Source: Streptomyces ortus
GTDB taxonomy: Bacteria > Actinomycetota > Actinomycetes > Streptomycetales > Streptomycetaceae
Direction of reading: 5' to 3'
Assembly (NCBI RefSeq): GCF_026341275.1
Contig: NZ_JAIFZO010000002.1
Location: 1,066,361 to 1,130,360 of the forward strand
DNA length: 64,000 nt
The position numbers were made by a program, and so were the translations under genes. The notes beneath the pieces are model-generated. The model was not told where the DNA came from, ran no database searches, and saw only the letters and a list, made by a program, of their open reading frames with translations. Position 1 is the first letter of the stretch. Each line of letters opens with the position of its first letter. Shown here piece after piece: positions 26,475 through 35,188 of this stretch.

Positions 26475-27515
26475 TCAGCGGCCGGGTTCGTAGGCGAGCT
26501 GTTTGATCTGACGCAGGGTGAGCACGGTCTCCACGGCCTGGACGCCGTCGAGGACCCCGATGCGCTCGCTCAGATACGTGTACAGGGCGCCGGTGTCGCG
26601 GCACAGGACGGCGGCGACGATGTTGGCCTGCCCGGTGACGGCCGCGGCGAAGCCGACCTCGGGATGTCCCGCCAGCGCGCGCCCGACCTCGGCGAGGGCG
26701 GCGGGGGCCACCGTGAGCCAGAGCATGGCGTGGGTGGAGTGCCCCAGGGACTGCCCGTCGTGCTGTACGTCGAAGTAGAGCACCCCGCAGGCGCGCAGCC
26801 GGTCCAGGCGTCGTTTGACCGCCGACTCCGTCTGCCCGGTGCTCGTCTGCAGTTCGGTGAGCGGGGTCCTGCCGTCGCGCCGGAGCACGGCGAGCAGGGT
26901 TTCGTCCTGCGCGTCCAGGGTGACGGGATCGGTGGGCGTCCCGACGGGCGGCGGGGTCAGAGCGGCCTCCTCGTCGGGGTCCAGGGCCCGCAGTTTGTTG
27001 AGCCAGCCGAGCGGTCCGCCGTAGTAGGAGTGCAGCAGGCAGTGCGCGCTGACCGAGATGACGCGCGGAGTGCGCGGCAGCCGGTCGAAGAGCAGTTCGT
27101 CCCGTTCCTGGCTGGACCGCGGCTTCATCGCGCACATCAGCTCGGTGCCTCCCGAGAACAGCCCGATGTACGAGGTGTCGGGGCGCCGGGCAAGTGCGGC
27201 GGCCAGTTGTTCCGCGGCGTCGGGCGTGCAGCGCAGCCGGACCACCCAGCTCTGTCTGCCCAGCCGGCTCTCGTCGGTCATGCCGAGTACGCGCAGGCCC
27301 GTCGTGGTGCGCAGGCGGCGGTAGCGTCGCGCGACGGTCTGGTCGGAGACGCCCAGGACGTCCGCGAGACGGCTGAACGGCGCGCGGCCGTCCAGCTGGA
27401 GCGCCTGCAGCAGCTTCAGGTCGAGAGGGTCGAGGGGGTCGGTCGTGCGGGACTCCACGGGCGCGCTTCCGCTCTTGGGCCAGGACGGCATGGACGGGGA
27501 ACCGTCGACGATCAT
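26475..27515 (-). CDS. Lrp/AsnC-family regulator with two Lrp modules
   Basis: About 346 residues holding two tandem HTH-plus-ligand units. The first HTH is LDLKLLQALQLDGRAPFSRL followed by ADVLGVSDQTVARRYRRL. The second HTH is DETLLAVLRRDGRTPLTEL, and its sensor half contains VGFAAAVTGQANIVAAVLC. Duplicated Lrp proteins are common in actinomycetes and usually respond to amino acids. The start is uncertain: ATG 27515 or ATG 27491 both lack a strong ribosome site; the conserved part begins about 30 residues in. It lies directly downstream of the MFS exporter on the same strand but beyond a strong hairpin. Confidence 0.88.
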   Translation of the reverse strand: MIVDGSPSMPSWPKSGSAPVESRTTDPLDPLDLKLLQALQLDGRAPFSRLADVLGVSDQTVARRYRRLRTTTGLRVLGMTDESRLGRQSWVVRLRCTPDAAEQLAAALARRPDTSYIGLFSGGTELMCAMKPRSSQERDELLFDRLPRTPRVISVSAHCLLHSYYGGPLGWLNKLRALDPDEEAALTPPPVGTPTDPVTLDAQDETLLAVLRRDGRTPLTELQTSTGQTESAVKRRLDRLRACGVLYFDVQHDGQSLGHSTHAMLWLTVAPAALAEVGRALAGHPEVGFAAAVTGQANIVAAVLCRDTGALYTYLSERIGVLDGVQAVETVLTLRQIKQLAYEPGR

Positions 27516-27546
27516 CCCACCGAGGGGGTGCCGGCGGAGCAGGCAT

Positions 27547-27586
27547 GAGGCCCGGACCCAGGAGTGTGTTCCCGGGTCCGGGCCTC
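27547..27586 (-). terminator. Strong hairpin after the DHA2 exporter gene
   Basis: GAGGCCCGGACCC and GGGTCCGGGCCTC form a perfect 13-bp stem with a 14-base loop, about 50 bases after the exporter stop on the minus strand. Confidence 0.75.
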
Positions 27587-27636
27587 GCACCGGCGCCCAT
27601 CCCGTCCCCACGGAGGGCACCCGGTAAGACGCCGGA

Positions 27637-29256
27637 TCACCGCTCGGGGTTCATCCCCACCGGCGATCGGGTTCCGGTCCCGGCACCCGAGCCGGATCCG
27701 GCCACGGGCGTCGTCGTCCGCTGCTGCCGTTGCCGTGGGCCACGCAGCAGGACGGCCGCGACCGCCGCGGCGAGCAGGGTCAGCAGCGCGGAGACGATCA
27801 GGCACAGGTGGAGGCCGTCGAGGAAGGCCTCGGACAGCGCGCCCAGGGCGCGCCCCTGGGCCGGGCCCAGGTCCAGCCGCGCGACCGCGCCGAGTCCGCC
27901 CTCGTCCACGGCCGCGAGGACGCTCCGGCGCTGAGGGCCGGTCAGGCCCGCCTCGGCGAGGTGTCCGGACAGGGAGCCGGTGGCCCTGCTGGTGAGCAGG
28001 GCGCCGAGGACGGCGGGGCCGAGGGCGCCGCCGACCTGCCGGAAGGCGTTGTTCCCGGCGGCGGCCATGCCCGCGAGGTGGTGCGGTACGGAGGCGACCG
28101 CGGTGGCGGTCATGGGCGTGATGACCAGTCCCATGCCGAGACCCAGCAGTGCCAGCCGCCAGACCAGCGATACGTACGAGGTGTCGGCGTCGATGGTGGT
28201 CAGGGACAGCAGGGCACCCGCGCTGACGAGCAGCCCGCCGGTGATCAGCAGACGTGCCGACACCCGGTGCATCAGGCGGCCGACCGGCGCTCCCACCAGG
28301 ATGGCCATGAGGCTGACCGTCACCAGCCGGGCGCCCGCTTCCAGGGTGCTGAGCTGCTGGACCATGCCGAAGTAGAGGCTGAGGGCGAAGAAGAACCCGA
28401 TCAGGCCCAGGAAGCTGATCATGGCGACCAGGGTGGTGGCGCTGAAGGCCGCGCTGCGGAACAGCTTCAGGTCCAGCATCGGACTGTCACTGCGCCGCTC
28501 CACCAGTACGAAGGCGACTCCGGCGGCGACGGCCGTGAACAGGGCCAGCAGCACCTTGGCGTCCGTGAAGGACTCGGCGCCGCCCTCGATGACTCCGTAG
28601 ACGAGTGCGGTGATCGCCAGGGCGGCGGTGAGCTGGCCGGGCCAGTCCAGTCTGCGCGAGCCGGCGGCGCGGGAGTCGGTCAGCAGCCGGGCCGCGCAGA
28701 CCATGGCGACGACCGAGGCGGGAACCGCCGGCAGGTAGATCCACCGCCAGGAAACGTGTTCGAGGACAAGCCCGGCGATGATCGGGCCGAGGGCCAGGGC
28801 CGACAGGAGGGACGTCGCCCACAGGCCGATGAACTTGCCGCGTTCCCGGTGGTCGGGGACCGCGTGGCTGATCAGTGCCAGGGTCGTGGGCAGCAGTGCC
28901 GCGGCCCCGGTGCCCGCGAGGGCCTGGCCGATCCAGAGGACCTCGACCGACTGGGCGGACAGGGCGACGGCCGCGCCCGCGGCACAGAACGCCAGGCCCG
29001 CCTGGAAGACCTTCTTGCGGCCATGGACGTCACCGACGACTCCGGCGGTGAGGATGAGGGCGGCCATGGGCAGGACGAACGCGTCGGACACCCAGGCCAG
29101 CTGGGCGGTCGACGCGTGCATCGCCCGCTGGATGGCCGGCAGACTCACCGAGACGGTGGTCACCGGCAGATAGGCGACGAACACGCCCACGCAGGCCATC
29201 ACGAGCGTAGCCGCCCGTCGGCCCTGCGGGACGCTGTCGGTAGTGGTGACGTTCAC
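27637..29256 (-). CDS. MFS drug exporter, DHA2 (EmrB/QacA) family
   Basis: About 539 residues with around 14 hydrophobic segments. The usual motifs are visible: WVSDAFVLPMAALILTAGVV, GDVHGRKKVFQAGL (loop 2-3) and the motif C-type GLWATSLLSALALGPIIAGL. Members export antiseptics, dyes and antibiotics with proton exchange. GTG start chosen because GGGGGAGAG stands 5 bases before it; the frame extends upstream to 29466 without conserved sequence. Its own operon appears to be single-gene, ended by the hairpin at 27547-27586. Confidence 0.9.
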   Translation of the reverse strand: MNVTTTDSVPQGRRAATLVMACVGVFVAYLPVTTVSVSLPAIQRAMHASTAQLAWVSDAFVLPMAALILTAGVVGDVHGRKKVFQAGLAFCAAGAAVALSAQSVEVLWIGQALAGTGAAALLPTTLALISHAVPDHRERGKFIGLWATSLLSALALGPIIAGLVLEHVSWRWIYLPAVPASVVAMVCAARLLTDSRAAGSRRLDWPGQLTAALAITALVYGVIEGGAESFTDAKVLLALFTAVAAGVAFVLVERRSDSPMLDLKLFRSAAFSATTLVAMISFLGLIGFFFALSLYFGMVQQLSTLEAGARLVTVSLMAILVGAPVGRLMHRVSARLLITGGLLVSAGALLSLTTIDADTSYVSLVWRLALLGLGMGLVITPMTATAVASVPHHLAGMAAAGNNAFRQVGGALGPAVLGALLTSRATGSLSGHLAEAGLTGPQRRSVLAAVDEGGLGAVARLDLGPAQGRALGALSEAFLDGLHLCLIVSALLTLLAAAVAAVLLRGPRQRQQRTTTPVAGSGSGAGTGTRSPVGMNPER

Positions 29257-29502
29257 GGAACTCTCCCCCTCGCGGCGCCGTACGCCGCGTTCGGCTGTTA
29301 CCGCGCCCACCTTCGGCGTCACCGCCGATGCGGGCCCAGCCACGGTCCCGATATCGAGGTAATCCGACATCGGAGGCGTGTTCCGCGAGGATTTCCGAAC
29401 CACCCGACACGACCGCCCGACACAAGGAGTGGCGAGGCCGGGTAACCCGGCCCCGCCACTCACCACGCTTTTCCCCTCCGCCCGCCGGCCCCCTCGGTCG
29501 GC

Positions 29503-29964
29503 TCAGCGGTGGCCGTTGCGGCGCCGCAGCAGCACGGTCACGACCACCACTCCGGCCGCGGCGATCAGTACGGCCTTGGGGTTGCGCCGTCCGGCCCGGA
29601 TGGCGGCGGTCGCGCCGTCGAGCACCGGCTGGGGTACGCGGTCCTGCACGACGTGCCCCGCTTCCGCGGCCTTCTCCTGCACGACGTGCCCGGCCACGGT
29701 CGCCTTCTCCTGCACGACATGGCCGGCCTGGACCGCCTTGCCCTGCACGACCTGCCCCGCCTCGGCCGCCTTGTCCTTCAGCTCATCGCCCTTGACCTTG
29801 GCCCTGGCCTTCACATCGGCCTTCGCCGCCAGCTCCTCGACCGTGTCGCCGAGCTGCGTACGGGTCTCCTCGATCTGGCGCCGCAGTTCCGCCGGCCCCT
29901 CGGTCCCGGCGGCCGGCTGGTCCGAGGCCCCGCCGATCTCCACCGGCTCGTTCGTGTCCTTCAT
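29503..29964 (-). CDS. DUF3618 protein with internal VVQ-repeat
   Basis: 153 residues. The N-terminal part has the DUF3618 motif (AELRRQIEETRTQLGDTVEE). The middle carries imperfect 11-residue repeats of the form AGHVVQEKAA, four copies. The C-terminus has one membrane helix (AVLIAAAGVVVVTVLL) followed by RRR. It probably sits in the membrane with a coiled or amphipathic helix on the cytosolic side. It overlaps the holin-like gene by ATGA, and this pair is often found together in actinomycetes; function is unknown. Confidence 0.85.
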   Translation of the reverse strand: MKDTNEPVEIGGASDQPAAGTEGPAELRRQIEETRTQLGDTVEELAAKADVKARAKVKGDELKDKAAEAGQVVQGKAVQAGHVVQEKATVAGHVVQEKAAEAGHVVQDRVPQPVLDGATAAIRAGRRNPKAVLIAAAGVVVVTVLLRRRNGHR

Positions 29965-30374
29965 CGGTGCGCCCTTTCCTTGATCTCGTCGACGTCGGCC
30001 CGAACGCTGTCGAGCGTCTCCTCGGGCATCGGAGGGGTGGCGCGGCCGAGCTGCGAACGGCCGGTCTTCGCCAGTACGGCCGCGACCACGAAGAGCACGG
30101 CCGTGACGATGAGCGCCGCCGCCCACACGGGCAGCACCAGGGAGAGCGCGACCGCGCCGGTCGCCGCAAGGGCCATCAACCCCACGTAGGCGACGGCACC
30201 GGCCGCGCCGAGCAACCCGCCGCCGCGCCCCGCGCGCCGCCCTTTCTCGGTCAGCTCCTCTTTGGCGAGCCGCACTTCCTGTCGTACGAGTTCGGAAAGC
30301 TGTTCTGTGGCCTGCCCGACGAGTTCACCCACCGAGTGCTGCTCGTCCGGCCGCCGGTCCGTGGTCCCGGTCAT
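29961..30374 (-). CDS. Phage-holin-3-6 / Actinobacterial holin-like membrane protein
   Basis: 137 residues. A cytosolic amphipathic start (LVGQATEQLSELVRQEVRLA) is followed by two membrane helices (AYVGLMALAATGAVALSLVL and AAALIVTAVLFVVAAVLA). This is the PF07332 architecture. Despite the family name it is not part of a phage here. AAGGAGG lies 8 bases before the ATG. It is translated with the DUF3618 gene through an ATGA overlap and probably has a role in envelope homeostasis, unproven. Confidence 0.85.
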   Translation of the reverse strand: MTGTTDRRPDEQHSVGELVGQATEQLSELVRQEVRLAKEELTEKGRRAGRGGGLLGAAGAVAYVGLMALAATGAVALSLVLPVWAAALIVTAVLFVVAAVLAKTGRSQLGRATPPMPEETLDSVRADVDEIKERAHR

Positions 30375-30523
30375 GGCGTTCCGCCTCCTTTCGTCCGGGG
30401 GGAACGCCCGGGTACCCGGCTGAGCCGCCACTACCCCCCGGCACCGATCCAGTAGCACCCCTTACTTATATGCCACAGAAGAATTAAGTGGAGCTTCCGA
30501 GTGGGCAGCCCGAGACTGCTCCC

Positions 30524-31450
30524 ATGACCACGACCTCACCGCCACCCCTCCGCCCCCGCTCCCGCCCCTTCGGCCGCGCCCTGTGCGCGATGGTGACCCC
30601 TTTCACCGAGGAGGGGCTGCTCGACCTGGACGGCGCTCAACGGATGGCCGAGCGGCTGGTCTCCGAGGGCTGCGACGGGCTGGTGCTGTCCGGGACCACC
30701 GGGGAGTCACCGACCACGACGGACGCGGAGAAGTCCGCGCTGGTGCGGGCGGTGGCGGAGGCCGTCGGAGGCCGCGCTTCGATCGTCGCGGGCATCGGGA
30801 CGGCCGACACCCGTCACTCCGTCCGGCTCGCGCTGGCGGCCGAGAAGGCGGGCGCGGACGGCCTGCTGGCCGTGACGCCCTACTACAGCAGACCCCCGCA
30901 GGACGCCGTCGAGGAACACTTCCGGACGATCGCGGACGCCTGCGGACTACCGCTCGCGCTGTACGACATCCCGGGCCGCACCGGGACCCGCATCGAGCCG
31001 GAGACGATGGTGCGGCTGGCGGAGCATCCGCGGATCGTGGCCGTGAAGGACTGCGCCTACGACCTGCTGGGCACGCAGAAGGTGCTGGCCGCAACGGAGT
31101 TGGCGTACTACACGGGCTGCGACGAATACGTACTCGCCCTGTACGCGATCGGCGGCGCCGGATACATCAGCACGGTGGCCAATGTGATGCCACGTCACTT
31201 CCGTTCGATCATCGACGCGTTCGACGGGGGCCGGACGGGCGAGGCAGCCCGCTTGCAGCAACACGCCATCCAGCTCACCGAGTTGATGATGGCCTCCGGG
31301 CTTCCCGGCACGGTGACGACGAAGGCACTGCTGAACGCCCTCGGGCTGCCGGCCGGTCCGGTGCGGGCACCGCTGCGGCCCGCCGGCCGGGAAACGGTCG
31401 ACGGGCTGCTGACGGCGTACTCCGCGATGGCCGGTGTCGCCGCGGGCTAA
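30524..31450 (+). CDS. dapA: 4-hydroxy-tetrahydrodipicolinate synthase
   Basis: 308 residues with all catalytic landmarks of true DapA: T58-T59 (GTTGES), Y121 (TPYYSRPP), Y147 and R152 (YDIPGRTGT) and the Schiff-base lysine K175 (IVAVKDC). It condenses pyruvate with aspartate semialdehyde in lysine and diaminopimelate synthesis. The dapD gene 2.3 kb away supports the call. The ATG was chosen because family sequence starts shortly after; an upstream frame is not conserved. The TAA stop overlaps by four bases the TAG stop of the convergent gene. Confidence 0.92.
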   Translation: MTTTSPPPLRPRSRPFGRALCAMVTPFTEEGLLDLDGAQRMAERLVSEGCDGLVLSGTTGESPTTTDAEKSALVRAVAEAVGGRASIVAGIGTADTRHSVRLALAAEKAGADGLLAVTPYYSRPPQDAVEEHFRTIADACGLPLALYDIPGRTGTRIEPETMVRLAEHPRIVAVKDCAYDLLGTQKVLAATELAYYTGCDEYVLALYAIGGAGYISTVANVMPRHFRSIIDAFDGGRTGEAARLQQHAIQLTELMMASGLPGTVTTKALLNALGLPAGPVRAPLRPAGRETVDGLLTAYSAMAGVAAG

Positions 31451-32670
31451 CGCGTGCTGAAGATCGGACTCCACCGGCCGGGGTAGTCGTCGCTCGCCCT
31501 GCGGAAGTCGCTGAGCGGTACGACCTGGTTGGTACCGATGGTCACGAGCAGCAACTGGTTGCGGAACTCGCCCTTGCCCGAGCACTTCTCCGGGTCGCAG
31601 CCCCAGGCGATGAGCCGCTTGTCGTCGGCCCAGGCGAGAAGCTGCTGTGCCGGCAGTTTGTACGCACGCTTCCCCGTCCTGGCGTCGTTGACCGCCACGG
31701 CGATCTCCTTGCCGCTTCCGGCGAACTCCCCGGCCGCGAGCTTCCCGTTGGGCGAGAGCCCCGCCTCGGGATAGCTGAGGTACTTCTCGTTCGCGGGCAC
31801 GGCCGCCTTGTCGCCGTTCAGGTCGTAGTACTGGCGGAAGGGCTCCGAGGTGAGGTGGGTGTAGACCAGCGAGCCGTCGTGACTCCAGTCGAAGTCCTCG
31901 CGGCTGTTCATCGTCGAGAACCCGAACTCGTCCTTGACCAGCGGGACCTTGTGCCAGTCGGACGTGCCGGAGGCCACGTCGACGATGGTGAAGCCGGTCC
32001 TGCTGGGCACGGGTCCGGGCTCGTCCTTGCCGTTGACGTTCACCGGCTTGTCCGCCAGGTAGCGGCTCGGGTTCTTCGCATACGTGGTCGCCACGAGTTT
32101 TCTGCCGTCGGGCGAGAAGGCGACGCCGCCGACTCCGTGGTCCACGGGAATCCAGCGGTCCACCTTGCCGGTGATCAGGTCGAGCAGCCCGATGCGGTCG
32201 GCCGGCAGTTCCCGCTCCAGCACGGCGGCCGTGCGCGAACCGGGCGCGACGTCCAGGAACGCCCACTTCTTGGTCTTCTCGTACTTGCCGGTCTTCTGGT
32301 TCAGCAACCCGTAGGTGGGGGTGTGGACGATGTCCCCGTTGTCCTGCTTGACGCCCTTGCTGACCTGGAAGGCGGCGAGCACGGTGTCCCCCGCCGCGAT
32401 CAGGTCCTTCGGGGGCGACTGGTCGGGGTGACCGATGATGTCGCTGCTGTTCATACGGCTCGCCGGCCGCACCTCGTCCCCGCCGTCCAGCAGCGGGACG
32501 GCCACCGCGACCGCCACCACGGCGGCGGTGACGCCGGCCGTCGCCACGATCCTGCGGTTCCGGCGGCGCCGCCGGACGGCCAGCACCCGGTCGGCGAAGC
32601 CCGCCGGGACGGACACCGTGTCCGCCGCGGTCTCACGGAGCGTGTCACGCACCAGTTCGTCGACGTTCAC
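31447..32670 (-). CDS. Membrane-anchored beta-propeller-like protein, partner of an ECF sigma factor
   Basis: 407 residues. A short cytosolic N-terminus (VDELVRDTLRETAADTV) precedes Arg-rich RRRRRNRR and one membrane helix (IVATAGVTAAVVAVAVAVPLL). The large extracytoplasmic part has repeated propeller-type blades (AFSPDGRKLVATTYAK, DFDWSHDGSLVYTHLT, GLSPNGKLAAGEFAG). GTG start overlaps the sigma-factor stop (GTGA). Position and topology suit an anti-sigma or signal-sensing partner, though no zinc-anti-sigma motif is visible. Alternative: an unrelated secreted sensor. Confidence 0.82.
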   Translation of the reverse strand: MNVDELVRDTLRETAADTVSVPAGFADRVLAVRRRRRNRRIVATAGVTAAVVAVAVAVPLLDGGDEVRPASRMNSSDIIGHPDQSPPKDLIAAGDTVLAAFQVSKGVKQDNGDIVHTPTYGLLNQKTGKYEKTKKWAFLDVAPGSRTAAVLERELPADRIGLLDLITGKVDRWIPVDHGVGGVAFSPDGRKLVATTYAKNPSRYLADKPVNVNGKDEPGPVPSRTGFTIVDVASGTSDWHKVPLVKDEFGFSTMNSREDFDWSHDGSLVYTHLTSEPFRQYYDLNGDKAAVPANEKYLSYPEAGLSPNGKLAAGEFAGSGKEIAVAVNDARTGKRAYKLPAQQLLAWADDKRLIAWGCDPEKCSGKGEFRNQLLLVTIGTNQVVPLSDFRRASDDYPGRWSPIFSTR

Positions 32671-33254
32671 GGACGTACCTCCACGGGCGAGAAGTCGCGG
32701 GAAGGGCTCTGTTCGGCGTCGGCCGGACCGAGTGCGGTCAGCTCCGGCGCGAGCGCGCGCAGCCTGGCGAGCGAACGGTGGGTCGTGGACCGCACGGTGC
32801 CGACCGAGCAGCCGAGGATCCGGGCCACGTCGGCCTCCGGCAGGTCCTCGAAGTACCGCAGGACGAGCACGGTCCGCTGCCGGGCGGTGAGCCGGGCGAG
32901 CGCTCCGCGCATCAGGATCCGCAGCTCGGTCGCGGCGGCGGCGTCCGCGGCGTCCGCCGTCCGGCCGGTCGCGCCGTCCGCCGTTTCTGGTGGCTCGGCG
33001 ACGGTCAGCTCCCGCCGGCGCCACTTCAGCCGCCATCGGCTCACCTGCTGCCGGTACAGGATCTGACGTACGTACGCCTCCGGCTCGTCGATCCGGTGCC
33101 ATCGTCCGGCCGCCTTGATCAGCGCGTTCTGCAACAGGTCTTCGCCCGCGTGGCGGTCGCCGCCACTGAGCAGCACGGCGGTCTTCAGCAGCGCCGTCGA
33201 CCTGTTCTCCACGAACTCCCTGAACGCCTCGTGCCCCTGGGCATCCATCGTCAC
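32667..33254 (-). CDS. RNA polymerase ECF sigma factor, SigE-like (sigma-70 family)
   Basis: 195 residues. Region 2 includes FREFVENRSTALLKTAVLLS and AGEDLLQNALIKA. Region 4 has ARLTARQRTVLVLRYFEDLP and the recognition helix VARILGCSVGTVRSTTHRSL. A flexible Ala/Thr-rich linker joins them. This is the Streptomyces 'SigE family' type common in multiple copies. It is coupled by GTGA to the membrane protein downstream, so the two probably form a regulatory pair. GTG 33254 or ATG 33248 are both possible starts; the first sits better with the AAGAG behind it. Confidence 0.9.
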   Translation of the reverse strand: MTMDAQGHEAFREFVENRSTALLKTAVLLSGGDRHAGEDLLQNALIKAAGRWHRIDEPEAYVRQILYRQQVSRWRLKWRRRELTVAEPPETADGATGRTADAADAAAATELRILMRGALARLTARQRTVLVLRYFEDLPEADVARILGCSVGTVRSTTHRSLARLRALAPELTALGPADAEQSPSRDFSPVEVRP

Positions 33255-33708
33255 CGTCTCTTCCCCGCGGGCGTCTCCCCCGCTCCCACCTGTACTGACG
33301 CCTGCACCGACCCCCCGCTATGCCTCGACACCCAGGATTCCTCCCCCGGTGGGCCCCTGAAGGGGTGAGGGCCGTGACACGTGCGGGTGCGCTGGTGTTG
33401 GCCGCGCAGTTCCCCGCGCCCCTAAACACGGGGCTGCGCCCCTGTTTTTTGGTCTTTAGGGGCGCGGGGAACTGCGCGCTCAGCCCCAGCGCACCCGCAC
33501 AGGACACCCCACGGCGCCCCACCCACCCCAGGGGCGCGGGGAACTGCGCGCTCGGCCCCAGCGCACCCGCACAAGACACCCCCCAGCACCCCCACCCACC
33601 AAGGGGCGCGGGGAACTGCGCAACCGCCCCACCCACCGCCCGCGCACGACGAACGCCCTCCCGCCGGGCACCGGCGAAAGGGCGTTCACGTCAAAACCCC
33701 CGCACAGC
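33255..33708. other. 454-bp gap dominated by dispersed-repeat cluster
   Basis: Almost all of this gap is occupied by four copies of the 19-bp repeat and the sequence between them. No gene is supported. The part next to the sigma gene (33255-33360) would hold its promoter. Confidence 0.7.
33404..33622. repeat. Four-copy cluster of the 19-bp repeat, incl. ~72-bp tandem units
   Basis: The 19-bp core is at 33404-33422 (forward), 33459-33477, 33531-33549 and 33603-33621 (reverse). The first two face each other and form a long hairpin around a 36-base loop. Units 33459-33530 and 33531-33602 are about 72-bp direct repeats sharing GCCCCAGCGCACCCGCAC downstream of the core, and a matching inverted copy of that stretch precedes the first core. 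It reads as one composite unit amplified and inverted. Confidence 0.85.
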
Positions 33709-34698
33709 TCAGTTATGGCTGTGCAGAACCTCGTTCAGCCCACCCCACACCGCGTTGTTCGGCCGAGCCTCGACCTTCCCCGTGACCGAGTTCCGCCGGA
33801 ACAGGATGTTCGACGCCCCGGACAGCTCACGCGCCTTGACGATCTGCCCGTCGGGCATCGTCACACGCGTACCGGCCGTGACGTACAGCCCCGCCTCCAC
33901 CACGCACTCGTCCCCGAGGGCGATACCGACCCCCGCCTCCGCCCCGATCAGGCACCGCTCCCCGATCGTGATGCGGACGTTGCCGCCACCCGACAGCGTC
34001 CCCATCGTGGACGCGCCGCCGCCGATGTCCGAGCCGTCACCGACCACGACGCCCGCGGAGATGCGGCCCTCGACCATCGACGTACCGAGCGTGCCGGCGT
34101 TGAAGTTCACGAAGCCCTCGTGCATGACCGTGGTGCCCTCGGCCAGGTGCGCCCCCAGGCGGACCCGGTCGGCGTCGGCGATCCGCACACCCTTGGGGGC
34201 CACGTAGTCCGTCATGCGCGGGAACTTGTCGATGGACGTCACCGCCAGGTGCAGCCCCTCGGCACGGGCGTTCAGCCGTACCTTCTCCACGTCGTCCACG
34301 GCCACCGGACCGAGCGAGGTCCAGGCGACATTGGCGAGGTGGGCGAAGAGGCCGTCCAGGCTCTGCCCGTGCGGCTTCACCAGCCGGTGCGAGAGCAGGT
34401 GCAGCCGCAGGTACGCGTCGTGCGCGTCGACCGGCTTCTCGTCGAGCGAGGCGATGACCGTGCGGACCGCGACCACCTCGACACCCCGGCGGGCGTCCGG
34501 GCCGACCGCTTTCACGGCACCTTCGCCGAGCAGTTCCACGGCACGCTCGACGGGCAGCCGCTCGGTGCCGGAGGGGCCCGGTTCGACGGCCAGTTCGGGG
34601 GCCGGGAACCACGTGTCGAGGATCGTGCCGTCGGCGGTGATCGTGGCGAGCCCGGCGGCAACGGCGCCGGTGGTGCGTGTAGCAGTGGTGTCGGTCAT
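33709..34698 (-). CDS. dapD: 2,3,4,5-tetrahydropyridine-2,6-dicarboxylate N-succinyltransferase
   Basis: 329 residues, the length of the actinobacterial DapD. The N-terminal domain is followed by the left-handed beta-helix with hexapeptide repeats ([59 protein letters not shown]). It succinylates tetrahydrodipicolinate in the succinylase route to meso-DAP and lysine. It is probably monocistronic with the repeat cluster behind it. The ATG is well supported, with the family start close behind it. Confidence 0.93.
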   Translation of the reverse strand: MTDTTATRTTGAVAAGLATITADGTILDTWFPAPELAVEPGPSGTERLPVERAVELLGEGAVKAVGPDARRGVEVVAVRTVIASLDEKPVDAHDAYLRLHLLSHRLVKPHGQSLDGLFAHLANVAWTSLGPVAVDDVEKVRLNARAEGLHLAVTSIDKFPRMTDYVAPKGVRIADADRVRLGAHLAEGTTVMHEGFVNFNAGTLGTSMVEGRISAGVVVGDGSDIGGGASTMGTLSGGGNVRITIGERCLIGAEAGVGIALGDECVVEAGLYVTAGTRVTMPDGQIVKARELSGASNILFRRNSVTGKVEARPNNAVWGGLNEVLHSHN

Positions 34699-35188
34699 GA
34701 CAGAAACCTAACGTGGCCGACCCCGCCCGAGCCAACCAGCGCACCCCCCGTCTCAGGTACCGGCCACCCGCGCGACCGGCCCAGGTTCAGCACCAGCCCC
34801 CAGCCCTCAGCCCCAGCCCCAGCCCCAGCCCCAGGGAAATCTTCCGGCCGTGATGGAAACTCCCCCACCGGCGCCCCGGCTTCCCCCCTCGGGCGCCCGG
34901 ACCCCCTCCTCAGGGCCCTGATCTCGAATCCTTAAGCCTTGAACTATCTTTCCCGGCCGCCGAGCCCGGCGCCCGCCGCCAACTCGATGGCCTTCGCCGT
35001 CAGTTCAGGCAGAAACCGCTCTCAGGAACGCTTACTCGACCCGCACGAGTTCCACTAGGGTTCCCCTCGTCGCGCACACGGACCGCCCGGCCATGGCCGT
35101 CCCGTGTGCCCGCGACCTCCGCCGCCCCATGTGCCACGACCAATGACCGAACCGCGTCCGCCATCGGCGACGCCGGGGGGAACCGCGC
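34699..35188. other. 490-bp gap with a CCCCAG tandem tract
   Basis: Holds a CCCCAG-type hexanucleotide tract at about 34792-34834 and otherwise ordinary intergenic DNA. The dapD promoter should lie within the first 100 bases. Short AT-rich spots (TTGAACTATCTTTCC near 34938) could be part of a promoter. I see no gene. Confidence 0.6.

Noticed and set aside
27730..29445. 571-codon plus-strand frame opposite the DHA2 exporter
   Set aside because: Gln/Arg/Gly-rich shadow without domain; the exporter on the other strand is unmistakable.
29961..30374. Prophage remnant suggested by the holin-type protein
   Set aside because: No other phage genes are near, and this family is a common chromosomal actinobacterial membrane protein.
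33404..33622. Possible CRISPR array
   Set aside because: Repeats vary in orientation and spacing, the core is a hairpin repeated elsewhere in the window, and no cas genes are near.
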